Below the pieces are notes generated by a model, which was given only the letters and a program-made list of their open reading frames with translations, was not told the DNA's origin and made no database searches. Both the position numbers and the translations under genes were made by a program. 64,000 nucleotides of DNA, from contig CAVZFL010000002.1 in the NCBI GenBank assembly GCA_963774555.1, positions 682,001 through 746,000 on the forward strand, in the 5' to 3' direction. Each line of letters begins with the position of its first letter. Within the stretch, counting starts at the first letter, position 1. This stretch comes from VRUE01 sp963774555. Its GTDB lineage: Bacteria > Actinomycetota > Thermoleophilia > Solirubrobacterales > 70-9. Below are positions 50,085 to 58,644 of the stretch, piece after piece.

Positions 50085-51104
50085 CTACCAGGAGCGCTCT
50101 ACCAGCTCGCGTAGGTCGTCGGCGGTTGGTGGTTCCGGCGTGAATGCCAGCTCGGGGCGGAGCAGCATCGCGTCGATTGCTTCAGGGAGCTTGGTGCTGT
50201 CGCCTCCGAGGTCGCCCAAGCCCGGGGGGTTGCCTCCGAGCTCGAGGATCCGAGGTTCGATCGACGCCGGATCGGTTCCCAAGGCTGTGGCCAAGGGTTC
50301 CAGGCCGTCAGGGGCCCTTGAGGCCATGAAGGACATTGCTCTGGGGAGGAATGCGGCGTTGGTTCCGGCGTGGGGGGTGCCGCATGTTCGGACCAGGGTT
50401 TGGCAGGCGACGTGGTGGAGGGCGAACAGGGCGGAGTCGATGGCGTAGCCACTGAGGATCGAGCCGAGGGCCAGGGCGTCGCGGTTGCGCTCTGGTGGGG
50501 GTTCGTCCAGGGAGGTGGCGATCAGTTCGGCGCCGCGCAGGGCGGTCATCTGGGAGACGGGATTGGCGAAGGGGGTGTAGAGCGAGTCGGCGCCGTGGGC
50601 GAGGGCGTTCATCGAGCTGGCGCGCAGCTCAGGCTCGGGGGCGCTGGTCATCGCGGTCGGGTCGGCGATCACCAGGGAGGGGCGAACCAGGCCACGGGCT
50701 CGGTTCTCGGCCCCGGCGGGGAGGCGGTGGATGCCGGTCATCTCGGCGCCCGACATCGTGGTCGGGATCGCGACAACGCGGGCGCCGCTGACCGAGGCGA
50801 TCGCCTTGGCGATGTCGACGATCCGGCCGCCGCCCATCGCGACGAGGTTCTGGCCGGTCGCCTTGTCGAGAAGCTCCGCCGCCGAGGCCGTCACGCCAGT
50901 TGCCGGGTCAACGGCAGGCGGGACCTCGTGAACCGCCGCGGCTGCCGCGACGAGCTCTTGAGCTGTCCCGAGGTGGCGCGCGGTGGAGATCAGCTCGAAG
51001 GGCTCCAGCCCGTGCTCGGCGAGCAGCTGGGGGGCGTCGCCGACGCCGCCGCCGCGGAAGACGACGACACGGCCGGCGTCGCGCCAGACGAAGTTGCCGT
51101 TCAC
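50085..51104 (-). CDS. Iron-containing alcohol dehydrogenase family, maleylacetate reductase-like
   Basis: 339 residues: VVVFRGGGVGDAPQLLAEHG, NAD region NLVAMGGGRIVDIAKAIA, AIPTTMSGAEMTG, and metal-site sequence NALAHGADSLY, FALHHVACQTLV and TPHAGTNAAFLP. The HH and PHA-x-T-NA blocks resemble maleylacetate reductases, which convert maleylacetate to 3-oxoadipate in hydroquinone-type pathways. The GTG start at 51104 overlaps the stop of the ring-cleaving dioxygenase (GTGA), supporting that role. Confidence 0.82.
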   Translation of the reverse strand: MNGNFVWRDAGRVVVFRGGGVGDAPQLLAEHGLEPFELISTARHLGTAQELVAAAAAVHEVPPAVDPATGVTASAAELLDKATGQNLVAMGGGRIVDIAKAIASVSGARVVAIPTTMSGAEMTGIHRLPAGAENRARGLVRPSLVIADPTAMTSAPEPELRASSMNALAHGADSLYTPFANPVSQMTALRGAELIATSLDEPPPERNRDALALGSILSGYAIDSALFALHHVACQTLVRTCGTPHAGTNAAFLPRAMSFMASRAPDGLEPLATALGTDPASIEPRILELGGNPPGLGDLGGDSTKLPEAIDAMLLRPELAFTPEPPTADDLRELVERSW

Positions 51105-52021
51105 CCCGAGGCGACGGTGCGCGGGTTCACCACGGGCCGCAGGTTCGGTTCGACCTCGGCTCGCAGGTGCTCGTAGTCGGGCGGCAGCGAGAGCTTCTCG
51201 CCGAGGTGCTCGAGCGGCTCGTCGACGGTGAAGCCGGGGCCGAGCGTGGCGATCTCGAAGAGGACGCCGCTGGGCTCGCGGAAGTAGATCGAGCGAAAGT
51301 AGAAGCGGTCGATCACCGGGGTCGGCTGCGCACCCGCGGAGATCGCCCGAGCCCGCCACTCCTCGTGCTCGTCGATAGTCGAGGCCCAGGCGACGTGGTG
51401 GACGCTGCCGGCGCCCTGGCGCGAATGCTGCTCGGGCGGGGCTTCGTAGACGTAGAGGCCACCGCGGCTGGAGCCCCGCGCCTCCCAGCTGTTCTCGTCG
51501 ACCGGCTCGAACTCGAGCGCCTCGAGCAGGGTGCGACTCTTGCCCGGGTTGGCGCTGTAGGCGCAGACGGCGTGAAATCCCCGCAGCGCCAGCTCGGCCG
51601 GCACCTCGGGGTGCTCGGCGATCAGCGGCTCGTCGTCGACCTCGACCACGGCAAGCTCGTGGGCGAGGCCCTCGGGGTCGGCGAAGCGCAGGCCGCTGCC
51701 GGCACGCTCGGAATCGATGCCGCGAGCGCCGAGCCGCTCCTCCCAGAAGTCGAGCGCGGCGTGCGAGGCGACCCGCCAGACAACTCGGTGCACGTCGCCC
51801 GCGCCCGCCCGTCCGGGCGGCACGCCGGGGAACTCGAAGAAGGTCAGGTCGGAGCCGGCGCTGCCCTTCTCATCGGCGAAGAAGAGGTGATAGACGGTCG
51901 GGTTGTCCTGGTTGACGGTCTTCTTGACCAGGCGCAAACCCAGCGTCCCGACATAGAAGTCGACGTTGCTCTGGGCGTCGGCGGTGATCGCCGTGATGTG
52001 GTGGATGCCCTCCAACTTCAC
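51101..52021 (-). CDS. VOC-family ring-cleaving dioxygenase (hydroquinone type)
   Basis: 306 residues, two tandem vicinal-oxygen-chelate modules. Metal ligands: His in GIHHITAITADA, His in SVHHVAWASTID and Glu in PSGVLFEIATLG. The opening HHITAITADAQSN and length match MhqO/LinE-like dioxygenases that cleave hydroquinones. Coupled with the maleylacetate reductase-like gene. Its start at 52021 is divergent from the membrane protein at 52045, only 23 nt away. Confidence 0.88.
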   Translation of the reverse strand: MKLEGIHHITAITADAQSNVDFYVGTLGLRLVKKTVNQDNPTVYHLFFADEKGSAGSDLTFFEFPGVPPGRAGAGDVHRVVWRVASHAALDFWEERLGARGIDSERAGSGLRFADPEGLAHELAVVEVDDEPLIAEHPEVPAELALRGFHAVCAYSANPGKSRTLLEALEFEPVDENSWEARGSSRGGLYVYEAPPEQHSRQGAGSVHHVAWASTIDEHEEWRARAISAGAQPTPVIDRFYFRSIYFREPSGVLFEIATLGPGFTVDEPLEHLGEKLSLPPDYEHLRAEVEPNLRPVVNPRTVASG

Positions 52022-52044
52022 AGCTCACGTATACCATCCCGCTG

Positions 52045-53421
52045 GTGAGCCGCGGACGACGACGTCTTGTGAGGGTCCTGGTAGTCCTCGGCTCGCTCCT
52101 CGCCTTCCTCAGCGTCTTCGCGATCTGGACCGAGCGCCAGGCGCTCGACACCGGCGAGTGGGTCAACACCAGCGGCCGCCTGATCCAGAACTCGAAGATC
52201 CGCGAAGCGCTCAGCACCTACCTCGTCGACCAGCTCTACGAAAACGTCGACGTCGAAAAGGAACTGAGCGAAAAGCTCCCCGGGGACACCAAGGAACTGG
52301 CCGGGCCGATATCCGGTGCCGTTCGTCAATTCGCCGGCAGCGGGGCCGAAAAGGTGCTGGAAAGCTCGACCGCCCAGGAACTCTGGAAGAGCGCCAACAA
52401 GACGACCCACGAACAGCTGCTGGAAGTGCTGGAAGAAAAGGAAGGCACGCTGGCGACCGAAGAAGGCAAGGTCAGCCTCAACGTCGGCAGCCTCGTCACC
52501 AACCTCGCCAGCCAGGTGGGGATCGGTGCCAACCTGGCGGAAAAGCTGCCACCCGACGCCGGCCAGATAACGATCCTGCGCTCCGACCAGCTGAAGACGG
52601 CCCAGGACATCGTCGTCGCGATCAAGGGCCTGGCGCTGATCCTCTCCCTGCTCACCTTCCTCTGTTTCGGCCTGGCGATCTACCTCTCGCGCGAGGGACG
52701 CTGGGTGACCGTGCTCTACTGCGGCGTCGGCCTGGTCGCGGCGGGCTTCGCGGTGATCGTCTTCCGCGAGATCGCCGGCGGAATCGTCGTCGGCCAGCTG
52801 GTCGAAGAAGAGAGCGTCAAGCCGGCGGCGGAAGCAACCTGGTCGATCGGCACCTCGCTGATGACCAGCATCGCGACGACGGTGATCGTGATCGGCGTCC
52901 TCTTCGGCCTCGCCGGCTGGCTCGCCTCGCCGACCGGGTCTGCCCGCTCCACCCGCCGCGTGCTGGCGCCGGCGCTGAGCGAGCACGTCGCTTACGTCTA
53001 CGCCCTGCTCGCCGTCATCGTCGGCATCTACTTCCTCTCCGCGCCGACCCAGAACCTGCGCTCCTTCCTCACCACCCTGGTGATCGCCGGCCTCGCCGCC
53101 TTCGGCATCCACGAGCTGCGCAAACAGGCAGCCGAGGAATTCCCCGACGCCGACTACAACGCGGTCTTCGGCCGCACCAAGGACCGCGTGGTCGGCGCCG
53201 TCAAGGACGCCAACCTGGGCGAGCGCGCCTCGAAACTGCGCCTGCCGGAGATGCGTAAGCCCGACGCCACCGAGACCCCCACCGCGGTAATCCCCGCCGA
53301 CGCCGAGGAGAGCCGCCTGGCCCGCCTCGAACGTCTCGCCACCCTGCACGAAAAAGGCGTCCTCACGGACGAGGAGCTGGCGGCGGAGAAGGCCCGTGTG
53401 CTGGGTGGAGACACGGGCTGA
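52045..53421 (+). CDS. Membrane protein with C-terminal SHOCT domain
   Basis: 458 residues. N-terminal helix LVVLGSLLAFLSVFAIW, an extracellular helical region of about 150 residues (WVNTSGRLIQNSKIREALST; DQLYENVDVEKELSEKLPGD), four more helices, and a cytoplasmic tail ending in the SHOCT motif LERLATLHEKGVLTDEELAA. SHOCT tails mediate oligomerisation. Function unknown. GTG start at 52045. A run of GAA-rich codons differs from the GAG preference of most neighbours, also seen in the penicillin-binding protein. Confidence 0.75.
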   Translation: MSRGRRRLVRVLVVLGSLLAFLSVFAIWTERQALDTGEWVNTSGRLIQNSKIREALSTYLVDQLYENVDVEKELSEKLPGDTKELAGPISGAVRQFAGSGAEKVLESSTAQELWKSANKTTHEQLLEVLEEKEGTLATEEGKVSLNVGSLVTNLASQVGIGANLAEKLPPDAGQITILRSDQLKTAQDIVVAIKGLALILSLLTFLCFGLAIYLSREGRWVTVLYCGVGLVAAGFAVIVFREIAGGIVVGQLVEEESVKPAAEATWSIGTSLMTSIATTVIVIGVLFGLAGWLASPTGSARSTRRVLAPALSEHVAYVYALLAVIVGIYFLSAPTQNLRSFLTTLVIAGLAAFGIHELRKQAAEEFPDADYNAVFGRTKDRVVGAVKDANLGERASKLRLPEMRKPDATETPTAVIPADAEESRLARLERLATLHEKGVLTDEELAAEKARVLGGDTG

Positions 53422-53427
53422 AAGTAG

Positions 53428-53500
53428 AGCCCGCCTCCGGACTCGAACCGGAACTCCCCGCTTTACAAGAGCGGTGCTTTACCAATTAAGCTAGGCGGGC
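53428..53500 (-). tRNA. tRNA-Thr (UGU)
   Basis: 73-nt cloverleaf on the minus strand: acceptor GCCCGCC/GGCGGGC, D stem GCTT/AAGC, anticodon stem CCGCT/AGCGG with loop CTTGTAA (anticodon TGT), T arm TCCGG-TTCGAGT-CCGGA, discriminator T. CCA is not encoded. It is convergent to the SHOCT gene. Confidence 0.95.
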
Positions 53501-53521
53501 ACTCCGTCGAATATAGAGACC

Positions 53522-54533
53522 ATGGACGAGGCTGGCAGCGGAGTCGAAGCGCGGTTCAGGTTTCTCGGCGCCAACGAGGGATCGGTGCTGAGCGAGGCGA
53601 TTCGGAGCGCTTACGGGGAGAGCTATGACGTGCGCTGGGTGTATGACCCGGCGGAGGTGTCGGCGCGGCTGGCAGCAGGGACGTATGTGTCTTGTGTCGC
53701 AGAGACTGCCGAGGGAGAGCTGCTCTGCCATGAGGGGATGAGCCTGGCGGCTGCGGGCGATGCGGTCGGGCACTCGGGGCAGGCGGTGACGATGCCGGCG
53801 GCGCGGGGGCAGCATCTGTTCACGCGGACCAAGCGCTTCCTGATGGACTGGGCGACGGAGCGAGGGTTGGCGGGGATGTACAGCGAGGCGACCGCGGCCC
53901 ATCCCTACAGCCAGCGGGCGAACCTGGAGCTGGGCGCGCACGAGACCGGGTTCCTGCTCGGCTGGATTCCCGCCTCGGTCTCCAACGACGCGGCCAGCGA
54001 TTCCCGGCCCGGCCGTCAGTCGGCGGCGCTGTTCTACACCAAGCTCAACGACGGACACGAGCGACCGGTCTACGCACCGGAACGACACCACGCGATCGTC
54101 GGCCAGACGCTGGAGCTGTGCGAGCTGCGGGGGACGCTTGCGCAGCCGCCCACTGGGTGCGAGCTACGCGGAGCGAACCGAGCTGCACGTCGCCGTCGAC
54201 GCCGACCACAATCTGGCCTTGATCACGGTCCAGGTCCCGGGCGCCGACCTGGAGGTCGCGGTGGCCGCCGAGCGCCACCACCTCTTTCACCGCGCCGGCC
54301 TCGACGCCATCTACCTGGACCTGCCGCTGGAGCAACCGGCCACGGCCCTGGTTGCCGACCACCTCGAGCGCCTTGGCGTCTCCTACTCGGGCATCTTCCC
54401 CAACAACCGCTGCAATGGAGACGTGCTGCGCATGCAGTCCCTGCACCACGCGCGGATCGAAGCCGATGACGTCGCCGTCGCCTCCGAGCACGGCCGCGAA
54501 CTGCTCGAGTACGTCCTCGCGGATTTGCCCTAG
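53522..54533 (+). CDS. GNAT-like acetyltransferase family protein (frame-shifted)
   Basis: About 336 residues in two halves. The first has GNAT-like features: YVSCVAETAEGELLCHEGMS, then MYSEATAAHPYSQRANLELG and AHETGFLLGWIPASV. The second half (ELHVAVDADHNLALITVQVP ... GVSYSGIFPNNRCNGDVLRM) follows after a frame change near 54150. I recall similar two-part proteins annotated as GNAT, but substrate is unknown. ATG 53522 lies 21 nt after the tRNA. Its stop overlaps the end of sigH by 4 nt (convergent). Confidence 0.65.
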
Positions 54534-55240
54534 TTCAGGGTCTCCCGCGACGCGAGATGGGCGCCGACCTTGCGCTTGACCCGCTGCAGGGCGTTGTCGA
54601 CCGTCTTTGTGTCGCACTCGAGGCGCTCCGCCGTCGCCTCGTAGGAGTGCCCGTCGAGGTAGAGGGAAAGGACGCGGCTCTCGAGATCCGAGAGGACCCC
54701 GGAGACGCCCGAGAGACAGGAGACCAGGCTGTCGAGCTCTTCGGCGGCGATCACCTGGTTGACCGGGTCGTGAACGGTCGGGCCGGGCAGGATCTCGTCG
54801 AGGGTGGTGTCGGAGTCGCCCGCCGCCGCCGGGGTCTGGCTGAAGGAGACGTACTGGTTGAGCGGGGTGTGCTTGTTGCGCGTCGCCGTCTTCACGGCGG
54901 TGATGATCTGCCTGGTGATGCAGAGCTCGGCGAAGTTGCGGAAGCTCGACTCGCGATCGGTGCGGTAGTCGCGGATCGCCTTGTAGAGGCCGAGCAGGCC
55001 TTCCTGGATCAGGTCGTCGGCCTCTCCCCCGAGCAGGAAGTAGGACGAGGCCTTGAGCCGGACGAAGCCGCGGTAGCGGCGCACGATCGCGTCGTAGGCG
55101 TCGGTGCGGCCGTCCTTGGCTAGGGCGACCAGATAGTGGTCATCAAGCTCAAGTTGAGGGTTAGGTTCAGCGGGCCGCAGAGAGCCGTTGAGACGGCCCG
55201 ACGGGAGCTGCATTTCCTGGGTCGGCGAAGATAGAGCCAC
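54530..55240 (-). CDS. sigH: SigH-like sigma-70 family factor
   Basis: 236 residues with region 2 (AYDAIVRRYRGFVRLKASSY; GEADDLIQEGLLGLYKAIRD; FRNFAELCITRQIITAVKTA), a short region 3 (RNKHTPLNQYVSFSQ) and region 4 (LSDLESRVLSLYLDGHSYEA; TAERLECDTKTVDNALQRVK). NKHTPLNQYVS and CDTKTVDNALQR are hallmark matches to Bacillus SigH, the early sporulation/stationary-phase factor; similar proteins exist in Thermoleophilia without known sporulation. A consensus promoter is seen upstream at 55350-55377. Confidence 0.87.
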   Translation of the reverse strand: MALSSPTQEMQLPSGRLNGSLRPAEPNPQLELDDHYLVALAKDGRTDAYDAIVRRYRGFVRLKASSYFLLGGEADDLIQEGLLGLYKAIRDYRTDRESSFRNFAELCITRQIITAVKTATRNKHTPLNQYVSFSQTPAAAGDSDTTLDEILPGPTVHDPVNQVIAAEELDSLVSCLSGVSGVLSDLESRVLSLYLDGHSYEATAERLECDTKTVDNALQRVKRKVGAHLASRETLN

Positions 55241-55349
55241 AGATCCTTCTCCTTGACGAAGGGTCGTGGCGCCTTACCTCCCCTGGCGGCGCCCTGTATT
55301 GACCAGGCTAGCTCAGACTCAAGCTGAGGTTCACCCTTATTGGCGCGGT

Positions 55350-55377
55350 AGTTTACGGCCGCACGGTGTTCTGTCAA
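55350..55377 (-). promoter_or_regulatory. Consensus promoter upstream of sigH
   Basis: On the minus strand TTGACA (55372-55377), 16-nt spacer, TAAACT (55350-55355). Predicted transcript start near 55343, giving a leader of about 100 nt before the sigH ATG. It lies 38 nt after the rlmB stop, so sigH has its own promoter. Confidence 0.65.
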
Positions 55378-55415
55378 CCCCGAACGAGGATTTCCTGCAA
55401 TCGCCGTTGCAGTTG

Positions 55416-56074
55416 CTACCGCTGCCGAACGGCCTCGAAGAGCAGCGCGGCGGCGGCGGCGGAGACGTTCAGCGAGTCGATCCTGCCTCGCTGCGGCAGT
55501 GCCACCAGCCCGTCGCAGGCGGAGGCGACCCGTGGCCGGATCCCCTTCCCCTCGCCCCCGAGGACGAGAATCGTCGGGCCCGCTCAAGATCGACGTTCCA
55601 GGGCGCCTGCTCGGCGCCCGCGTCGGCGCCCCAGATCCAGAAGCCCGCCTGCTTCGCCTCCGCCGAGCCAGTCGGCGAGGTTGCGCGACCCGGGCGATCG
55701 CCAGGTGCTCGACCGCCCCCGCCGACGCCTTGCAGGCAGCGGCCGTGACCTCAGCCGAGCGACGATCGGGAACGACGACACCGGCCGCCCCCGCCACCTC
55801 GGCCGAGCGAGCAGACCGCGCCAAGGTTGCGCGGGTCCTGAACCTGGTCCAGCGCAACGATCAAAGCGTTCTCCACTCAGCAACAACTGGTTTCGATCCG
55901 CATACGGATACGGCATCGACCTCGGCCACAACACCCTGATGATCCGGCGACCCACAAAGCCGCTCCAACTCCTCGGCACGATGTCTCGGGAGCCCGCCAG
56001 ACCCGCTGAACCCGCCGCCTCCCCCGCTCAGCCTCGGCCACCGGCTGCTTGCCGTAGATCACCTGGGAAGCCAT
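55416..56074 (-). CDS. rlmB: 23S rRNA (guanosine-2'-O)-methyltransferase RlmB (heavily frame-shifted)
   Basis: SpoU-family rRNA methyltransferase. Recognisable pieces occur in order over three frames: MASQVIYGKQPVAEAERG, PYADRNQLLLSGE, SAEVAGAAGVVVPDRRSAEV, ACKASAGAVEHLAIARV, GGEGKGIRP and the knot motif GRIDSLNVSAAAAALLFEAV with stop at 55416. At least four indels break the frame, the densest in the window. The ATG at 56074 overlaps the cysS stop (TGATG). The order cysS-rlmB is conserved in actinobacteria. Either sequence error or a damaged gene; error is more likely given the intact motifs. Confidence 0.75.
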
Positions 56075-57490
56075 CACGCCTTAGGCACGAGCTTCGCGCC
56101 CTCAGCCGAGTCCCGAACCTCCCACCCCAGCTCAGCCAACCGATCCCGAATCTCGTCAGCCCGCCCGAAGTCCTTCGCCGCCCGCGCCACCTGCCGTTCC
56201 TCGAGGAGTTTCTCCGCCTCGTCGTCGGCCTCAGCTCCCTCATCCGGCTGAGTAAGGGAGCTGAGGCCGACGAGCGCCGAGCATCTCCGCCAGAGCTCGG
56301 AGCAGCCTCGGGCGCGGCGACCTCGCCCCGGTTTGCTTCGCCGACAAGCTCGAACACCTCAGCCATCGCCCTCGGCGTATTGAAGTCATCCGCCAGCGCT
56401 TCGCGAAAGCTCTCGACACGAGAGCCCGCCGCGCCGTGAGAGGCATCGGGGGAGGGTCCGGCAGAGCCTCCCCGCTGTTGCTCTGACAGACCCTCCCCCG
56501 ATGCCCTCCCCCGCGTGCTCCCGAAAGAAGTTCCTCAACCTCTCAACCTGAGCCACAGCCTGCTCCATGTGCTCCACCCCAAAAGCAAGCGGCTGCCGAT
56601 AGTGCCCCGAGATCAGGTACGCGACAACCGCCTCGCGCCCGTACCGATCCAGCGCCTCGGACAGCTGGAAGATGTTGCCCTCCGACTTGGACATCTTCGC
56701 CGCATCCGTCTCGATCATCCCGTTGTGCATCCAGACCCGCGCAAACGGCCGTCCCGGCCCCCTCGGACTGCGCAATCTCGTTCTCATGATGCGGAAAGAC
56801 CAGATCCGACCCACCGCCGTGGATCGCGAACGACGGCCCCAGCTCCTGCTCGGCCATCACCGAGCACTCGATGTGCCAGGCCGGCCGCCCCGGCCCCCAC
56901 GGCGAGTCCCAGGAGGTGTCCTCATCCGGCTTGTGCGCCTTCCAGAGCGCGAAGTCGAGCGGGTCCTCCTTGAGCGACTCAGAGCCCGCCTCCTCGCCCT
57001 GGTCCATGTCCTCGGGTCGCCGGTTGGAGAGCTTGCCGTAGCCCTCGAAGCTGCGCACCCTGAAGTAGACGTCGCCACCGGACTCGTAAGCGTGATCCGA
57101 CTCGACCAGGTCGGCGATCAGCGCCACGATCCCGGCGATCGTCTCCGTCGCCAGCGGCTCCGCATCGGGCCTGCCCAGACCGAGCCGTTCGGTGTCCTCG
57201 AAGTAAGCCTTCGTCATCCGCTCGGCAAACGCCGCCGACCCCTCCCCCGCCTCGCGCGCCGCAACGTAGATCTTGTCGTTGATGTCGGTGACGTTGATCA
57301 CCAGCTTCGCCCGGTACCCCTCCGACCGCAGGAACCGCGCCAGCAGCGAGAAGACCACAAAGGGCCGCGCGTTACCGATGTGGATCCGGCTGTAAACGGT
57401 AGGGCCGCAGGCGTAGATCCCGACCTCGGCGTCGACGGACAGAGACCGAAGCTCCCCGCTGAGCGTGTCGTGTATCCGGATGTCCCGCAT
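56074..57490 (-). CDS. cysS: Cysteinyl-tRNA synthetase (frame-shifted, palindrome insertion)
   Basis: Charges tRNA-Cys. Class I motifs: zinc Cys and HIGH region YACGPTVYSRIHIGNARP, PSFAIHGGGSDLVFPHHENE, KMSKS as DAAKMSKSEGNIFQL. The natural start is ATG 57490 (MRDIRIHDTLSGELRSLSVD). Between LRNFFREHAG and ESFREALADDFNTPRAMAEV lies a 64-bp palindrome (56442-56505) that would add about 20 residues (IGGGSVRATAGRLCRTL). Frame changes occur near 56760 (after HENEIAQSEG), 56430-56500 and 56265. The C-terminus ends SAEGAKLVPKA at 56074. Essential gene, so breaks are probably errors, but the palindrome is real sequence. Confidence 0.9.
56222..56273. repeat. Perfect 19-bp palindrome inside cysS coding sequence
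   Basis: Arms TCGTCGGCCTCAGCTCCCT (56222-56240) and 56255-56273, 14-nt loop. In the cysS frame both arms encode plausible family sequence (LVGLSSL and GAEADD), so this may be a coding palindrome created by template switching rather than an inserted element. Confidence 0.6.
56442..56505. repeat. Class II palindromic element inserted in cysS
   Basis: Arms 56442-56467 and 56480-56505 (24 of 26 pairs), loop CTCCCCGCTGTT identical to that of the copy at 57500-57567. Core GGGGGAGGGTC is shared; outer bases (ATC versus CC) and an inner pair (A-T versus G-C) differ with compensation. It falls between two conserved blocks of CysRS. Confidence 0.75.
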
Positions 57491-57499
57491 CGCCGGATA

Positions 57500-57567
57500 G
57501 TAGGCCCGGGGGAGGGTCTGACGGAGCCTCCCCGCTGTTGCTCCGGCAGACCCTCCCCCGGGCCTAC
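57500..57567. repeat. Class II palindromic element between genes
   Basis: Arms 57500-57527 and 57540-57567 (27 of 28 pairs), loop CTCCCCGCTGTT. It starts 2 nt after the stop of the coiled-coil gene at 57570 and ends 9 nt before the cysS start, so it could both end the upstream transcript and affect cysS translation. Homologous to the copy inside cysS. Confidence 0.75.
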
Positions 57568-57569
57568 CG

Positions 57570-58439
57570 TCAGAAGGTGCGGTAGCCGGACCCGGAGGCG
57601 GTGGCCTCGCGCTCGGCCCAGGAGGGTGCGGTCTGATCCGCTGCCGCCAGTACCTCACGCCGCGCCCGCGAGGCGCTCGCCTTGATCTCGTCCTCGGCGG
57701 CGCGCCGCACCCGCTCCTCGCGCTGCTCGGCCTGGACTCGGATCCGCTCGGACTCCGCCTTCAGCGCCTCCTCGGCCCGCGCCCGCGCCATCTCGGTGGC
57801 CTCGCCTTCGACCTTCTCGACCAGCGTGCGCACCCGCTCGTCGGCCTCGCGGCGCACGTCCTCGGTGCCCTGCAGGACCCGCTCCTCGATCTCGGTCTCC
57901 AGCTTGACCGCCAGCTGGTGCGCCTCGGCCGCCGCGGCCTCGGCTTCGACCGCGCGCTGCTCGGCCGCGGCGACGCGCTGGTCGGCCTCGAGCTTGGCCC
58001 GATCGAGCGCCTCTTTGTGCCGCTGCATGGCATCGCGCTCGGCAGCCTCGACCCCTGCTGCGATCGACTTCTGCGACTCGGCCTTGAGCGAGCTCAGCTC
58101 GACGGCGAGGGATTCGCGGTCGGCGTCGGCGCGTGCCCGCGCCTGCTCGAAGGCCTTCTCGGCCCGGTCGCGAGCCTGCTCCGCCTGCGCTGCACGAGCC
58201 TCGGCGTCCTTGCGCTTACCGCGCTCGGCCGCGAAGCGCTCGCGCCCTTCGTCGCCCAGCTTGCTCAGCGTCGCCATCGCCCGTTGCTTGACCTCGGCGT
58301 GCACGCGCTCGGCCCTGGCCTCGGCCTCGGCGACCCGCTCCTCGCTGATCCGCACCCACTCGAGAGCCTGCTTGGCCGTCTCGTGCAGCTCCTCGCTTGC
58401 CGCCCCGACTGCCTTCAGCTGCGTCGCCGCTTCACCCAT
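57570..58439 (-). CDS. Coiled-coil hypothetical protein, 289 aa
   Basis: Almost wholly helical with heptad repeats and Ala/Glu/Arg-rich composition (EERVAEAEARAERVHAEVKQ; RAAQAEQARDRAEKAFEQAR), from about residue 15 to 260, then a short non-helical tail SWAEREATASGSGYRTF. No membrane segment. It could be a cytoskeletal or polar-growth scaffold like DivIVA-related proteins, but no specific family match is evident. Intact. Flanked by element H upstream and class II palindrome downstream. Confidence 0.65.
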   Translation of the reverse strand: MGEAATQLKAVGAASEELHETAKQALEWVRISEERVAEAEARAERVHAEVKQRAMATLSKLGDEGRERFAAERGKRKDAEARAAQAEQARDRAEKAFEQARARADADRESLAVELSSLKAESQKSIAAGVEAAERDAMQRHKEALDRAKLEADQRVAAAEQRAVEAEAAAAEAHQLAVKLETEIEERVLQGTEDVRREADERVRTLVEKVEGEATEMARARAEEALKAESERIRVQAEQREERVRRAAEDEIKASASRARREVLAAADQTAPSWAEREATASGSGYRTF

Positions 58440-58526
58440 GAATCAGCAACCTACTATCCGCATCGGCGGGCCAGCCACCCTTGGGCCACGAGGAAAGCCG
58501 CAATTAGGGGGAGATTGCCCGACGTA

Positions 58527-58644
58527 AGAGCCCGTCCCGGTAGGGGTGGAGCGTCTTGTACTTTTTTCGGGCTGCGCCCCGGGCGCCAGCCCACCCCCGC
58601 GCCTTCGAAAAAAGTTAAGCGAAACCCCTACCGGGACGGGCTCT
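58527..58644 (-). repeat. Nested palindromic element H (class I)
   Basis: Perfect 21-bp outer arms 58527-58547 and 58624-58644; inner stem ACTTTTTTCG (58560-58569) / CGAAAAAAGT (58606-58615). The 3' arm overlaps the upstream gene's stop codon by 1 nt. Shared with element F: TCCCGGTAGGGGT, TTC(A/G)CTTA, ACAAGACG(T/C)TCC; the distal outer pairs differ at four positions, each compensated on the other arm. Apical loop contains GCTGGCGCC. Confidence 0.85.
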
